Shown here in pieces: positions 62,601 through 64,000 of a stretch of DNA of 64,000 nucleotides. The stretch comes from Ancistrus triradiatus (taxonomy: Eukaryota; Chordata; Actinopteri; Siluriformes; Loricariidae), in NCBI GenBank assembly GCA_025084515.1, contig JAJAGP010000759.1, positions 186,001 through 250,000 of the forward strand, read 5' to 3'. The position numbers and the translations under genes were made by a program. The first letter of the stretch is position 1. Each line of letters starts with the position of its first letter. The notes below the pieces were generated by a model. It worked only from the letters and a program-made list of their open reading frames with translations. It did no database searches and was not told where the DNA came from.

Positions 62601-63175
62601 ATGAATTTTGCTGAATCTCTGTGCTTGTTGAGGTGGGGGTTAGGTCTGTGGTTGTCACATGACCAGACCACAGACGTAGTGAAATGTGGAAAATGAAATG
62701 CGAAAAGTCACGTCGCAAAACCATGCCTCTGATTGAATTATAATGTTTATATTAAGTTCTATCCTTACAGACTCTGATATTCGTGCAAATCCTAATTTGG
62801 TGTTTTAGAGACGCAGTTTTGCTGTAAAGACCAACATAAGAAGATGTATTTTTATTTTGAGTTGCAAAACATCTAACTTCACCTAACAACTGTTAACACC
62901 CTCTGGTTCTACCTATACTTTCTGACTGATCGTGTGGTTCTCACTCATATCATCCAGCCAGTTCAGAGACACGAACTATAATAACTGGCATAATGCACAG
63001 ATTTGGCAGGATGTACTGCCTACTTAGATTCATTGCTGCAGGATCTTGGAAGGCTGCATGATTATTAACAAACTCCCTCTTGCCTTTTCAGTGCTGGCAA
63101 ACTTTCGTGGAACGGTTCAGCATGGGCTGCCCCTGGAGATCGGAGACACCGTGCAGATTTTGGAGAAATGTGAAG
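12926..63175 (+). CDS. dock4: dock4, dedicator of cytokinesis 4 (exons 1-2 of a gene running off the window)
   Basis: Two exons, 12926-12962 and 63092-63175 (121 nt, 40 codons plus one base), joined in phase 1 across a 50.1-kb intron. The product begins MWIPTEHEKYGVV then LANFRGTVQHGLPLEIGD and TVQILEKCE, almost identical to the vertebrate DOCK4 N-terminus, the start of its SH3 domain. DOCK4 is a cytoplasmic and membrane-associated exchange factor acting on Rac1 and reported for Rap1; in DOCK-A/B proteins the SH3 region works with ELMO. The catalytic DHR1 and DHR2 domains lie beyond the window. The gene is divergent from znf277. Start choice rests on the exact family N-terminus. Confidence 0.95.
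13016..13066. repeat. (TAA)n microsatellite
   Basis: Roughly 16 TAA/ATA units, 50 bp into dock4 intron 1. The Asn-rich frame through it is an artefact of the repeat. Confidence 0.95.
13067..14077. other. 5' end of dock4 intron 1; unique, transposon-free
   Basis: About 1 kb directly downstream of the shared promoter with no transposon similarity I can see. A patch at 13590-13760 (CCACGGGCTACCAAGTGGAC) is richer in CpG than its surroundings. No exon is supported. It is a candidate promoter-proximal enhancer by position only. Confidence 0.4.
14078..15432. mobile_element. F3 element split by F1 copy B
   Basis: The left part 14078-14319 starts near TGTCCAAAAGTCTCAGGCC. The right part 15251-15432 ends GGCCTAAGACTTTTCCACAC. 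The two are inverted F3 ends. Removing 14320-15250 restores an F3-type element similar to the one at 16626-17098. Confidence 0.8.
14320..15250 (-). mobile_element. F1 Tc1-like element, copy B, internally deleted
   Basis: The left end is CAGTGGGGCCAAAAAAG after a TA (14318-14319). The right end keeps only about the last 12 bases (TTTTTGCCACTG) before TA at 15251-15252. On the minus strand the transposase keeps WSDETK, QHDNDPKHTA and KEWFCKKHFKVLEWASQ, with a frameshift near the final Glu region. The 5' part of the gene and most of one inverted repeat are deleted. Confidence 0.85.
15541..15900 (-). pseudogene. hAT transposase fragment (ZBED-like N-terminus)
   Basis: On the minus strand GGNTSTLLFRL is a decayed BED-finger segment. 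It is followed, after a stop, by CAASSEELCRVLTVNVHKGL, KSSRLKDIMNAIESICKDMA and PIYTVEEEEFRRLIKTLDPR, the conserved block of Ac-like hAT transposases and ZBED proteins. The rest of the protein is absent. It is a relic in dock4 intron 1. Confidence 0.8.
16220..16545 (+). repeat. SINE-C, two partial heads in tandem
   Basis: Near 16230 (TTGGTAGAGAACTAGT) and again at 16437 (TGACTCAGCTGGTAAAGCAC), tRNA-like A-box heads are each followed by a GATTGTCTCTTA or AATTGTCTCTTA block. The same order occurs at 63812-63950. B-boxes are poor. Confidence 0.5.
16626..17098. mobile_element. F3 short non-autonomous Tc1-like element
   Basis: The terminal repeats are TACAGTACTGTGCAAAAGCC and GGACTAAGACTTTTGCACAG, about 470 bp apart. 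The interior contains degraded transposase text (TTACACTTGAGCAACAGCAG) shared with the 4566-4993 copy. Confidence 0.85.
17205..17378 (-). repeat. SINE-A
   Basis: The plus strand gives the reverse complement of the tail (GCAGACGCCCTTATCCAGAG) and of the body and B-box region (GGGGTTTGAACGCTAGACC). The head is lost near 17378. Confidence 0.8.
17379..18453. other. dock4 intron 1, unique stretch
   Basis: About 1.07 kb without recognised repeats apart from a short CA-rich run near 18030. No supported coding exon. Confidence 0.4.
18454..19111. mobile_element. MITE with GTACC-type inverted ends
   Basis: The left end CAGTGGTACCTTAGTTCTCA and right end GAGAACCGAGGTACCACTG are inverted repeats about 650 bp apart. 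A second inner inverted match is TTCGGTTGTCGACAAGC against the left-arm GAACTCGTCAAATTC region. No coding frame survives and the superfamily is not assigned. Confidence 0.7.
19425..20480 (+). repeat. R1 dispersed teleost repeat, longest copy
   Basis: It starts with three AAGTC units and ATTTATTTATATAGCGCTTT, then CAATGGAGCATTGTCTCAAA and AACAGTGGCAAGGAAAAACT-like blocks. Further on it has TCTTTAGCCTAGACTTAAAAC and GGAAGTTTATTCCATAG, segments normally downstream in this repeat. Shorter copies are at 21865, 25263, 33325, 40168 and 51843. It is non-coding; the 128-residue minus-strand frame inside resembles nothing known. Confidence 0.75.
20668..20745 (+). repeat. Terminal fragment of an unassigned DNA element
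   Basis: TATACAACCTACCAAAAGTA and the following 60 bases match the reverse complement of 40612-40675. This probably represents one end of a Tc1-like element. The remainder, to about 21000, shows nothing recognisable. Confidence 0.45.
21005..21220 (-). pseudogene. hAT BED-type zinc-finger remnant
   Basis: The minus strand reads TVLCRI, a stop, then KDKIGKSGGNTTNLFKHLRR and KHHKEYNE, a BED finger of hAT transposases. The stop (TGA) stands where the second zinc-binding Cys is expected, so it probably arose from TGT. An open stretch continues about 35 residues downstream without the catalytic domain. Confidence 0.75.
21288..21632 (+). repeat. SINE-B, full-length-like
   Basis: The head GGCAGCACGGTGGCTCGGTA and a B-box-like GAGTTCAATCCCAGG are followed by the hallmark GGTTTACTTCGGATACTCCG and TCCCACAGTCCAAAAACATG. 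The 3' part has GATGGATTGGTGCCCTGTCT and an AATGAATGAATG tail. Confidence 0.85.
21865..22085 (-). repeat. R1 repeat, minus copy
   Basis: The plus strand shows CCTCAAGGTTCCTTCCTTTT and GGGAGTTTTTTCCTTTTCAC and ends CACTATATGAAAAATGAACC, the reverse complement of the R1 start. It is more diverged than the other copies. Confidence 0.6.
22169..23345 (-). mobile_element. Tc1-like element with degenerate transposase
   Basis: The minus strand encodes LSTIQSQVAPSLRTPVSVWT, ISRSLAERHLLEQHPLRFLP and LQWCRERETWTATDWKRL, the DNA-binding and linker region just before the first catalytic Asp. The 3' region at 22270-22430 has no intact frame. Related sequence at 25905-26890 is rearranged. The N-terminal region near 23150 is frameshifted. 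Confidence 0.78.
23396..23640 (+). repeat. SINE-B, subfamily with ATTGATGCTGATGC tail
   Basis: The head is GGAGGCACAATGGTTAGCGC, then GTTTGATCCTGACC, GGGTACTCCGGTTTCCTCCC, and a tail ending AATAAATAAATAAACTT. The tail differs from the copy at 21288 and agrees with those at 41890 and 59492. Confidence 0.8.
23641..24664. other. dock4 intron 1, largely unique
   Basis: No gene recognised. 24113-24200 (TTTAATGCCGATAATTAATT) loosely resembles 33945-34030 and a known hAT end type with alternating AAC/TTA motifs; that call is weak. 23860-24060 is relatively GC-rich. Confidence 0.35.
25263..25418 (-). repeat. R1 repeat inserted in the palindromic element
   Basis: The plus strand reads GGAGTTTTTCCTTGTCACTG and ends AATCTGACTTGACTTGAC, the reverse complement of the R1 5' part. 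The host palindrome resumes right after it with TGCAGTGCTGAGAATGAGCC. Confidence 0.8.
25530..25738 (+). repeat. SINE-A inserted in the palindromic element
   Basis: The head TACCCTAGCGGTTAAGGCAC, the B-box GGGTTCAAATCCC and a full tail with ATAAGGGTGTCTGCTAAATG are present. The host sequence on the two sides (AAATGGAC and ACAAAGTATG) is continuous in the opposite arm, which marks this as the younger insertion. Confidence 0.88.
25905..26890 (+). mobile_element. Tc1-like element with its second half inverted
   Basis: 25905-26570 reads on the plus strand: a start near 26097 (MPPQCTRRHFAQLRDFERGD), then TISLSTIQTQVAPSLHIPG and QWCHERETWTAMDW. 26590-26890 belongs to the same family but is reversed: its minus strand reads SRFCLASDDGWIVWRPCG, the segment after the first catalytic Asp, and the 3' end lies next to the break. 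The same 3' sequence (TAGTTACCCTGTTAGGC) lies in the normal place in the 22169-23345 copy. Confidence 0.78.
26891..27672 (-). mobile_element. Tc1-like element, degraded
   Basis: The inverted ends share AACTTAGAGTAG / CTACTCTAAGTT and CTCAACACACAGCCATTAAT / ATTAACGGCTGTGTGTTGAG. The minus strand between them keeps STKITVSCLQSSIVVASWSG and ELWLIERNMNSN, degraded middle transposase with no catalytic Asp or Glu. About 780 bp, so internally deleted. Confidence 0.75.
27673..28345. other. Unclassified sequence, possibly an old repeat
   Basis: 27700-28060 (AAACCACTAACCGGTGACGG, GGCTGTCCCATCTGGTCTGA) has the feel of a repeat known from fish genomes, but I cannot name it and see no second copy here. 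28061-28345 shows nothing. Confidence 0.3.
28348..28630 (+). repeat. SINE-B, highly diverged
   Basis: Order and motifs follow SINE-B: GTGGCACAGCAGCTCAGAAG, TGTGTGGAGTTTGGAATGTT, ATAAATTGCCCGTAGGTGTG and AATGAACTGGTGCTGTGTCC. The head and tail are heavily mutated, so it is older than the other copies. Confidence 0.45.
28640..29399. other. dock4 intron 1, unique stretch
   Basis: About 760 bp with no repeat similarity and no supported exon, ending at the 8-bp target-site duplication of the hAT element (29392-29399). Position between old repeats makes it a modest candidate for conserved non-coding sequence. Confidence 0.35.
29594..29720 (-). pseudogene. BED-type zinc-finger remnant of a hAT transposase
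   Basis: The minus strand reads AVCNTYRAKIFRTTNLIRHL then NQHHPAVIQ. It resembles a BED finger with C and two His preserved; Tyr stands where the second Cys is expected. Nothing downstream resembles the catalytic domain, so the gene was already deleted before the nested insertions. Confidence 0.7.
30569..31991 (+). mobile_element. F1 Tc1-like element, copy C, contains assembly gap
   Basis: The left end is CAGTGGGGCAGTATTTAAAA and the right end TTTTTTGCCCCACTG, with TA on both sides (30567-30568, 31992-31993). The transposase begins at 30939 (MAKTKELSKDTRKKIVDLHQ) with the complete helix GKSESTTGKQVGVNKSTV. The frame stays open through the gap and keeps QHDNAPKHTTQ and SPDLNPIENLW. After VRVAPKHQ the frame shifts, so the C-terminus is wrong. 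The first catalytic Asp falls in the gap. Confidence 0.9.
31142..31241. other. 100-N assembly gap
   Basis: Exactly 100 Ns inside F1 copy C. From copies A and B, about 85 residues (roughly 255-270 bp) should lie between SSLG and FGKNSTRR. The 100 is therefore a placeholder, and the gap probably arose because near-identical Tc1 copies could not be resolved. Confidence 0.95.
32419..33095. other. Intron sequence with unclassified repeat U4
   Basis: 32758-32830 (AACATCCATCCGATCAGCGT, CTGAGGTCTTAAGAATTATA) recurs at 46373-46440 on the plus strand and 36715-36800 on the minus strand. 32570-32665 weakly recalls the R1 end. No coding exon. Confidence 0.45.
33096..33295 (-). repeat. SINE-A, complete
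   Basis: The plus strand runs from the reversed tail (TTTACATTTACAACATTTAG) through GGGATTTGAACCCTGGACC to GTTAGGCTACCACAGTCC. All parts of the family are present. Confidence 0.88.
33325..33560 (+). repeat. R1 repeat
   Basis: It starts AAGTCGAGTCAAATTTATTT, then CAGTGCATTGTCTCAAAGTA, CAGTGGCAAGGAAAAACACC and TTGGGAGGAGCAAGACTC. Its 3' part is cut short. 33561-34420, which follows, is AT-rich sequence without a recognised feature. Confidence 0.8.
34425..34485 (-). repeat. SINE/LINE 3' tail fragment
   Basis: CATTTGGCAGACACTCGGAT and CCAGAGAGACTTACAAAA is the reversed tail shared by SINE-A and fish L2-like elements. The body is absent. 34486-34889 shows nothing recognised. Confidence 0.5.
34890..35262 (+). 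pseudogene. hAT transposase C-terminal remnant
   Basis: A plus-strand frame near 35105 reads GLFSSVGNIVTHQSSS, matching the hAT C-terminal dimerisation motif (usually RLFSxAGxIVSxxR). Upstream, SRLVNGYINYSALW begins in a region that may be a terminal repeat. No intact catalytic domain. Confidence 0.6.
35263..37290. other. dock4 intron 1, mostly unique; U4 copy at 36715-36800
   Basis: About 2 kb with no gene. It contains a 13-A run near 36492 and a minus-strand U4 copy (36715-36800). Small open frames here have no family resemblance. Confidence 0.4.
37291..37522. mobile_element. F10 MITE copy 2
   Basis: It begins ACAGGGTGTCTATAAAGTAA and ends with ACATACTTTATAGATAT, an inverted match to the start. 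It shares CTCACCGACCAATATACATG and AAGGAGCCCAGGTTTTATCC with the 11505 copy. 230 bp, non-coding. Confidence 0.75.
37715..38457 (+). mobile_element. F6 Tc1-like element nested in F2, itself split by a SINE
   Basis: The ends CACTGGCTGACCAAAAGGCG and TTTTTTGGCCAGGCAGTG are inverted and flanked by TA (37713-37714, 38458-38459). The 3' coding part keeps DWPPQSPDLNPIENLWDVLE with the catalytic Glu. The N-terminal and first-Asp regions are deleted. Confidence 0.85.
37777..37977 (+). repeat. SINE-A nested in F6, with target-site duplication
   Basis: Full SINE-A (TAGCCTAGCGGGTAAGATAC head, GGGTTCAAATCCC B-box, complete tail). An 8-bp direct repeat GTTAAATA flanks it (37769-37776 and 37978-37985), as expected for LINE-mediated insertion. 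Confidence 0.9.
39017..39975. promoter_or_regulatory. Transposon-free intronic block, candidate regulatory DNA
   Basis: About 960 bp of higher-complexity sequence without repeat similarity in a region otherwise full of insertions. It contains TTATTTAATTAATGCACTCG-type homeodomain sites near 39220 and several CpGs. No exon with matching splice sites is seen. Regulatory function is inferred only from the absence of insertions. Confidence 0.35.
39978..40035 (-). repeat. SINE-A tail fragment
   Basis: AATTTACATTTACAGCTTTT and ATCCAGAAGGACTTACAATT is a diverged reversed SINE-A tail without body. Confidence 0.55.
40168..40500 (+). repeat. R1 repeat
   Basis: CACTTTTTACAATGGAGCAT, CTCAAAGCAGCTTTACAATT, CAACAGTGGCAAGGAAAAAC and CCTTGGGTGGCTTAGATGAT follow the R1 order. 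The 5' TTTATATAGCG start is degraded. Confidence 0.8.
40612..40675 (-). repeat. Terminal fragment of an unassigned DNA element (mate of 20668)
   Basis: AATGTCTTTGCTTTAGGGGT and TACTTTTGGTAGGTTATACA is the reverse complement of 20668-20745. Confidence 0.45.
40682..40885 (+). repeat. SINE-A, complete, plus strand
   Basis: Head TGTGGTAGCCTAGCGGGTAA, B-box ATGGTTCAAATCCC, full body and tail ending AAATGTAAATGTAAATGG. It forms an inverted pair with the next SINE 35 bp away. Confidence 0.92.
40921..41081 (-). repeat. SINE-A, minus strand, shortened tail
   Basis: The plus strand reads ACAGTCTTACAATCCAAGCA to CCGCTAGGCTACCACAGTCC. Part of the tail is deleted. Over about 136 bp it differs from the reverse complement of the 40682 copy at three positions by eye. 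Confidence 0.92.
41082..41889. repeat. Unique intron, then U2/U3-related sequence
   Basis: 41082-41500 shows nothing recognised. 41500-41870 is related, in reverse, to 45220-45640 (for example TTAGTTTAAGGAAATTAAAC against TTTTAAACTAAGAGGAAC, and GTATCAGGATTGTATCTGGC against ATCCAGATACAGCCCTGATA). It is probably one end of the U2/U3 element. Confidence 0.4.
41890..42000 (-). repeat. SINE-B 3' fragment
   Basis: TTATTTAACGCTGCATCCGC, GATGGCTATTCACTACAGGA and TACTAGTCAGACACATCC are the reverse complement of the tail of the 23396 copy. Confidence 0.7.
42215..42411 (-). repeat. SINE tail plus SINE-B middle fragment
   Basis: TTTACATTTACACTTTTGGC at 42221 is a reversed SINE-A-type tail. 42315-42411 (GGAAGGAAACCCATATGAAC, GCAAACTCCACACAGACTGA) is reversed SINE-B. 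The two may be independent. Confidence 0.55.
42588..43158 (+). mobile_element. Pogo-like (Tc1/mariner superfamily) non-autonomous element
   Basis: The ends CCGTATTTGCGGACCATAAG and TTATGGTCCGAAAAATACGG are inverted, with TA flanks. Inside, a plus-strand frame from about 42868 reads FKHNAISHAVQHGHRAAARE, FNIKESMVRKWRKQEDALRQ and VKTKLSFR, the CENP-B/pogo-type helix-turn-helix N-terminus. The DDE domain is gone. The reversed end motif is repeated at 43051 and 43110 (TATAAACCCGGTGCGC, TATAATCCGGTGCGC), a sub-terminal repeat. Confidence 0.85.
43159..44089. repeat. Intron sequence with an unclassified repeat at 43480-43735
   Basis: 43480-43735 (GTGTTCACACTCGGCACTTT, TTTGAACAAGTGTGAACGCT) resembles a fish repeat built on GTGTGAACG motifs; related words recur at 44310-44345 on the far side of a SINE. 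Open frames on both strands around 43430-44207 are unsupported. Confidence 0.4.
44090..44285 (-). repeat. SINE-A, complete
   Basis: The reversed tail GCAGACGCCCTTATCCAGAG, the reversed B-box GGATTTGAACCCTGG and the reversed head CCGCTAGGCTACCACAGTCC are all present. Confidence 0.9.
44337..45300 (+). repeat. U3 repeat, two tandem copies, second split by a LINE
   Basis: Copy 1 (44337-44600) and copy 2 (44603-44683 plus 45069-45300) share GTAAATGCATGTGGATAAAA / GTAAATGCATGTGGTTAAAA, ATGTATCTGGATACAAT / GTGTCTGGATACAATC and ACTAGTCAAATGCGTCTCCA. The tail of copy 2 runs into U2-like sequence. The class is unknown. Confidence 0.6.
44684..45068 (+). mobile_element. 5'-truncated LINE 3' end with 11-bp target-site duplication
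   Basis: The plus strand encodes SRVDRIRNEIIRGTAQVGKL, LRWFGHVQRRDSGYIGRRML and RVRWKRLTRCGDP followed by a stop, then a GAAGAAGAAG tail. The direct repeat GTGTATCTGGA flanks it exactly (44673-44683 and 45069-45079). It is the same family as 2107-2580 but has a longer open frame, so it is probably younger. Only the ORF2 C-terminus is present; no enzyme can be made. Confidence 0.88.
45301..46659. other. U2 remainder, unique intron, U4 copy at 46373-46440
   Basis: 45301-45480 matches U2 in reverse. 46373-46440 (TTTAATGTCCATTCGATCAA) is a U4 copy. The rest shows no gene or named repeat. Confidence 0.4.
46660..48560 (+). repeat. U1 copy 2, interrupted by an F2 element
   Basis: 46680-46786 and 48270-48555 together match 2940-3400 in order and orientation. 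The interruption is exactly the F2 insertion at 46788-48236. See copy 1 for shared words. Confidence 0.6.
46788..48236 (-). mobile_element. F2 Tc1-like element, right end missing
   Basis: The left end is CAGTGGTGCTTGAAAGTTTG after TA. The minus-strand transposase starts at 48024 (MARTKEIPEDLRKRVVDAHQ). A middle frame (47404-47748) reads TLNNNGVHGRVAKEKAPP and VCGTDETKIELFG, including the first catalytic Asp. The outer end at 48236 stops at TCAATAAATGA, lacking about 230 bp of inverted repeat, so it is immobile. Confidence 0.88.
48561..49224. other. dock4 intron 1, unique; contains a hairpin
   Basis: No coding exon or named repeat. The hairpin at 48794-48874 is listed separately. Confidence 0.4.
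48794..48874. repeat. 81-nt near-perfect hairpin
   Basis: Arm 48794-48824 (TTCATGTCACTGTTATGTAC, then CACACATACCA) pairs with 48844-48874 at 29 of 31 positions, leaving a 19-nt loop. The size fits a pre-miRNA-like fold or the remains of a tiny palindromic element. No related copy was seen in the window. Confidence 0.6.
49225..49490 (-). mobile_element. F4 transposase fragment
   Basis: The minus strand reads NVPQKQTGRDLHISFSTMHN, IIKQFKESGRISVHN and LKTRDLLS, the helix-turn-helix part of the F4 family transposase. No ends are present. It abuts F1 copy D. Confidence 0.72.
49518..50547 (+). mobile_element. F1 Tc1-like element, copy D, both ends and centre deleted
   Basis: The transposase starts at 49708 (MAKTKELSKDTRKKIVDLHQ) with the complete helix KSESTIGKQVGVNKSTV, then a stop after VRKWKT. 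The central region with the first catalytic Asp is deleted between GLRSCSAS and the HDNDP region. The end keeps SADLNPIEHLWRELKV. The left inverted repeat is shortened and the right one stops at TCAGTGCCTGCCCC. Confidence 0.88.
50554..50602. repeat. (ATCC)n/(ATCT)n microsatellite
   Basis: A run of ATCC units grading into about nine ATCT units, directly at the truncated end of F1 copy D. Confidence 0.95.
50605..51660. promoter_or_regulatory. Transposon-free intronic block, candidate regulatory DNA
   Basis: About 1 kb without repeats. It contains a consensus octamer ATGCAAAT (50643-50650) for POU factors. A 135-residue minus-strand frame lies at 50945-51352 but has no recognisable domain. Function is inferred from the lack of insertions and is uncertain. 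Confidence 0.3.
51664..51843 (+). repeat. SINE-B, head missing
   Basis: TTTACTCCGGGTACTCCGGT, CCACATTCCAAAGACATG and GATGGATTGGTGCCCTGTCT match the 21288 copy. It runs directly into R1. Confidence 0.82.
51844..52130 (+). repeat. R1 repeat
   Basis: AAGTCAAGTCAGATTTATTT, ATAGCGCTTTTTACAATGGA, AACAGTGGCAAGGAAAAACT and TTGGGAGGCTTAGATTATAA. This is the best-preserved R1 5' end here. Confidence 0.85.
52243..52935 (+). mobile_element. F2 Tc1-like element, 3' half
   Basis: The plus strand encodes NGEFYQRILKENV-like NCEFYQRILKENVRTSVHEL after VWACFAASGPGRLAIIDG. The QDNDP region is altered (KTTTPKATKS) and the Glu region is frameshifted. The right inverted repeat is partial and lacks the terminal CACCACTG. 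Confidence 0.8.
52936..54499. promoter_or_regulatory. Transposon-free intronic block with clustered TAATTA-type sites
   Basis: The core 53220-53860 shows no repeat similarity. Around 53460-53575 it has CTTTAATTAATCCATTAATT, TTATTTAATTTGCTC and GCCTAATTAATGTCACC, a cluster typical of homeodomain-bound enhancers. A 130-residue plus-strand frame (53399-53791) overlaps it but matches no family. Enhancer status is an inference. 53861-54499 shows nothing. Confidence 0.4.
54500..54950 (+). mobile_element. F7 relic, C-terminal half
   Basis: The plus strand reads SPDLKPIEHLWDVMEQDIRI and MDVQSTNLQNVMRDAV, with the catalytic Glu kept, and ends CCTAATAAAGTAGCC. The N-terminal half is absent. It abuts the F2 element starting at 54956. 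Confidence 0.75.
54956..56561 (-). mobile_element. F2 Tc1-like element, near full length, both ends
   Basis: The ends CAGTGCTGCTTGAAAGTTTG and CAAGCACCACTG are flanked by TA (54954-54955, 56562-56563); 1.6 kb. The minus-strand transposase starts at 56219 (MARTKEISEDLRKRVVDAHQ) with TISKGFGLHQSTVRQTVYKW and the GRPTKITPRA linker, then shifts frame. Many single-base insertions break the catalytic domain. Confidence 0.92.
56564..57825. other. dock4 intron 1, unique stretch
   Basis: About 1.26 kb between two F2 copies with no recognised repeat. An 85-residue plus-strand frame (56837-57094) has no family resemblance and no flanking splice sites that I would trust. Confidence 0.35.
57828..59467 (-). 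mobile_element. F2 Tc1-like element, best-preserved copy
   Basis: The ends CAGTGGTGCTTGAAAGTTTG and CTTTCAAGCACCACTG are flanked by TA; 1.64 kb. The transposase start is at 59101. A 222-residue minus-strand frame (58779-58111) keeps VLWTDETKIELFG, MQQDNDPKHTSTSTKEWLKN and CPSQSPDLN, then shifts at the NPIE motif so the catalytic Glu is lost from frame. The N-terminal part is frameshifted near 58861. Confidence 0.93.
59492..59765 (+). repeat. SINE-B, ATTGATGCTAATG-tail subfamily
   Basis: GGGCAGCACTGTAAGCAGTA, GTGGGTTTACTCTGGTTTCT, TAAATTGCCCAAGTGTGAAT and CATTGATGCTAATGTGACAT follow the 23396 copy. It lies 25 bp beyond the F2 element. Confidence 0.75.
59990..61815. repeat. Degenerate tandem array with ~620-bp higher-order periodicity
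   Basis: A motif close to TTTAGCAATGCTAACACATC recurs at least 13 times, with companion words GCCTCTGAGG, CATCTTTAGCTACC, CTGAGAGCATTTG and TTTTTAGGCAGCTATAA. Block 1 (about 60235-60845) and block 2 (about 60846-61475) repeat the same sub-unit order with offsets of 612-637 bp at five checked landmarks. A partial third block reaches 61815. Sub-unit spacing is about 60-190 bp. It is non-coding and not a transposon type I recognise. It ends 1.3 kb before dock4 exon 2. Confidence 0.85.
61865..62565 (+). mobile_element. F4 Tc1-like element, rearranged
   Basis: The left arm has GAATTTCAGGCCTGCAACAC and CAATTTAGAGCTAGTAATGA, then N-terminal coding text (NVPLKKDLNGLAYFSICG-like, broken). The right arm is CAGGCCTGAAATGCAGGAAT. 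62292-62520 between them does not fit the family and may be an insertion or replacement. Confidence 0.75.
62566..63091 (+). other. 3' end of dock4 intron 1
   Basis: Unique sequence leading to the exon 2 acceptor, with the polypyrimidine tract CTCCCTCTTGCCTTTTCAG at 63073-63091. A branch-point-like CTAAC motif is not obvious in the last 50 bases. No repeat. Confidence 0.6.
63092..63175 (+). CDS. dock4: dock4 exon 2 (SH3 domain, first part)
   Basis: Acceptor CCTTTTCAG, donor GTAATT, 84 nt, phase 1 in and out. It encodes LANFRGTVQHGLPLEIGDTV then QILEKCE, the first strands of the DOCK4 SH3 domain. Compared with the mammalian sequence, IAS is LAN, PYGLS is QHGLP and CDG is CEG; these are conservative differences. 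Confidence 0.96.
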
Positions 63176-63560
63176 GTAATTAGAAAACAGTCTGTGAAAA
63201 GCCAGATAGTAATTAGTGAACCGGCATCCCGCAGCTGTTCTGTTATCAGCTCTGAGGTGATGAACAAAGCCTTGCCCGTACACTTTCAGCTCCATAACCG
63301 ATTTACCCCTTAGTAAAGGGGGGTAATAAGGTTATATTAAAAAATGTAGTTAATTAGCTTAATCACACACTGAAAATATGAGAGAAATCAAACTTCTAAT
63401 TAAAGGTAATATATTTTTAGAACAAGCAAAGCCATATGTAACAATGAACACCATTTATTTTTTCAGTTCACTTGAGTGTTTAGGACTCTCTTAAGCAGAC
63501 ATCTGTGACATCCTGTTTCACTGGGATGTAAATATGAAATGACACAGAGACCAGTGTCAT
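63176..63560 (+). other. dock4 intron 2, start; no other feature
   Basis: Intron sequence after the exon 2 donor. Nothing recognised. Confidence 0.5.
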
Positions 63561-63564
63561 GTGG

Positions 63565-63955
63565 GGGCACCCCAGGTCTGCTTGCACTACTACAGACCTA
63601 GAGAAACTCAAAAACTCTGTCAGATGGAATGACCCCTGGCGAGTTAGAGGACGGAAAGATGGACAGGTTAAAACCCCAGATGGGACCCAGAGCCTGGACG
63701 ATACCCAGTGGGGAACAGACTCGCAAGAAGATGTAATGGAACCAGCATTACAGAGGAAGGAACGCACAATCGAAGACGATCATCACCTCACCAGAGGTGG
63801 TTTACGAACCGAGGTGGCACAGTTGGTGGAGCACTGGTCATGTACCACCTCTGGCAAAGTGATGATTGTCTCTGATTACACATTTCTTCCCCTCTCCTGC
63901 TGGTTCCATCTCATTTTCACTGCAGTTCCATTCCTGGGTCAGTGATAGTCCCCAT
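63565..63955 (+). repeat. SINE-C and adjoining repeat
   Basis: 63812-63950 has the head GGTGGCACAGTTGGTGGAGC and the GATGATTGTCTCTGATTACA block also seen near 16300 and 16500. The upstream part (63740-63800, GACGATCATCACCTCACCAG) matches the reverse complement of 16290-16330, suggesting a longer compound repeat. The 128-residue open frame across it is not a gene. Confidence 0.5.
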
Positions 63956-64000
63956 GTGAGAGTCAAATTCCCTTATTCATTCATCAACAGGTAAAATCAG

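Noticed and set aside
63559..63945. 128-residue plus-strand open frame after dock4 exon 2
   Set aside because: Its second half is the SINE-C head and body, and the first half resembles a repeat seen in reverse near 16.3 kb.
1..64000. CRISPR arrays, operons, phage or other prokaryotic systems
   Set aside because: Splicing, repeat types and gene content are vertebrate; the only regular array (59990-61815) has no spacer-repeat structure.

Overview
This is vertebrate, almost certainly teleost fish, genomic DNA. The evidence is widely spaced coding exons with GT-AG splice sites, tRNA-derived SINEs, many Tc1-like, hAT and pogo-like DNA transposon remnants, and non-LTR (LINE) 3' ends of kinds common in ray-finned fish. 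An otophysan such as a catfish is plausible but cannot be proven here. There are no bacterial or viral genes, no rRNA or CRISPR arrays, and no free-standing tRNA gene.

Two real genes are present, divergently transcribed from one short shared promoter. znf277 (C2H2 zinc-finger protein) runs on the minus strand from its start codon at 12629 to the left edge. Eight exons were placed, giving about 273 codons in a continuous frame with three C2H2 fingers; the 3' end lies beyond position 1. dock4 (Rac/Rap guanine-nucleotide exchange factor) runs on the plus strand. Exon 1 (12926-12962) and exon 2 (63092-63175) are separated by a 50-kb first intron, and together encode the first 40 residues, the start of the N-terminal SH3 domain. 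The 296 bp between the two start codons is CpG-rich and holds a ZNF143/THAP11-type element and a palindromic E-box. The head-to-head order matches the human ZNF277-DOCK4 locus.

The rest is intron packed with mobile-element fossils. By terminal-repeat family: F1 (CAGTGGGGCAAAAAAG), Tc1-like, near 9.0, 14.3, 30.6 and 49.5 kb; F2 (CAGTGGTGCTTGAAAG), Tc1-like, near 37.5, 46.8, 52.2, 55.0 and 57.8 kb; F3 (TACAGTACTGTGCAAAAG), short non-autonomous, near 4.6, 14.1 and 16.6 kb; F4 (ACAACCCC ends), near 8.4, 49.2 and 61.9 kb; F5 (CAGTACCAGTCAA), near 30.4 kb; F6 (CACTGGCTGACCAAAAG), near 37.7 kb; F7 (GGTACACCT ends), near 5.9, 12.0 and 54.5 kb; F10 (ACAGGGTGTCTA), near 11.5 and 37.3 kb. Others include hAT pieces at 15.5, 21.0, 29.4 and 34.9 kb, a pogo-like element at 42.6 kb, a palindromic element at 24.7 kb, two LINE 3' ends, three SINE families (A, B, C) and a dispersed repeat R1. 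Many are nested up to three deep, with boundaries readable from TA or longer target-site duplications. All transposase frames seen are broken, so these are relics.

I found no novel multi-gene system. The most unusual structures are a degenerate tandem array with about 620-bp higher-order periodicity at 60-61.8 kb, a perfect 61-bp foldback at 3.8-4.0 kb, an in-place half-inversion of a Tc1-like element at 26.6 kb, a near-identical inverted SINE pair at 40.7-41.1 kb, an 81-nt hairpin at 48.8 kb, and several transposon-poor stretches of the dock4 intron that are candidate regulatory DNA.
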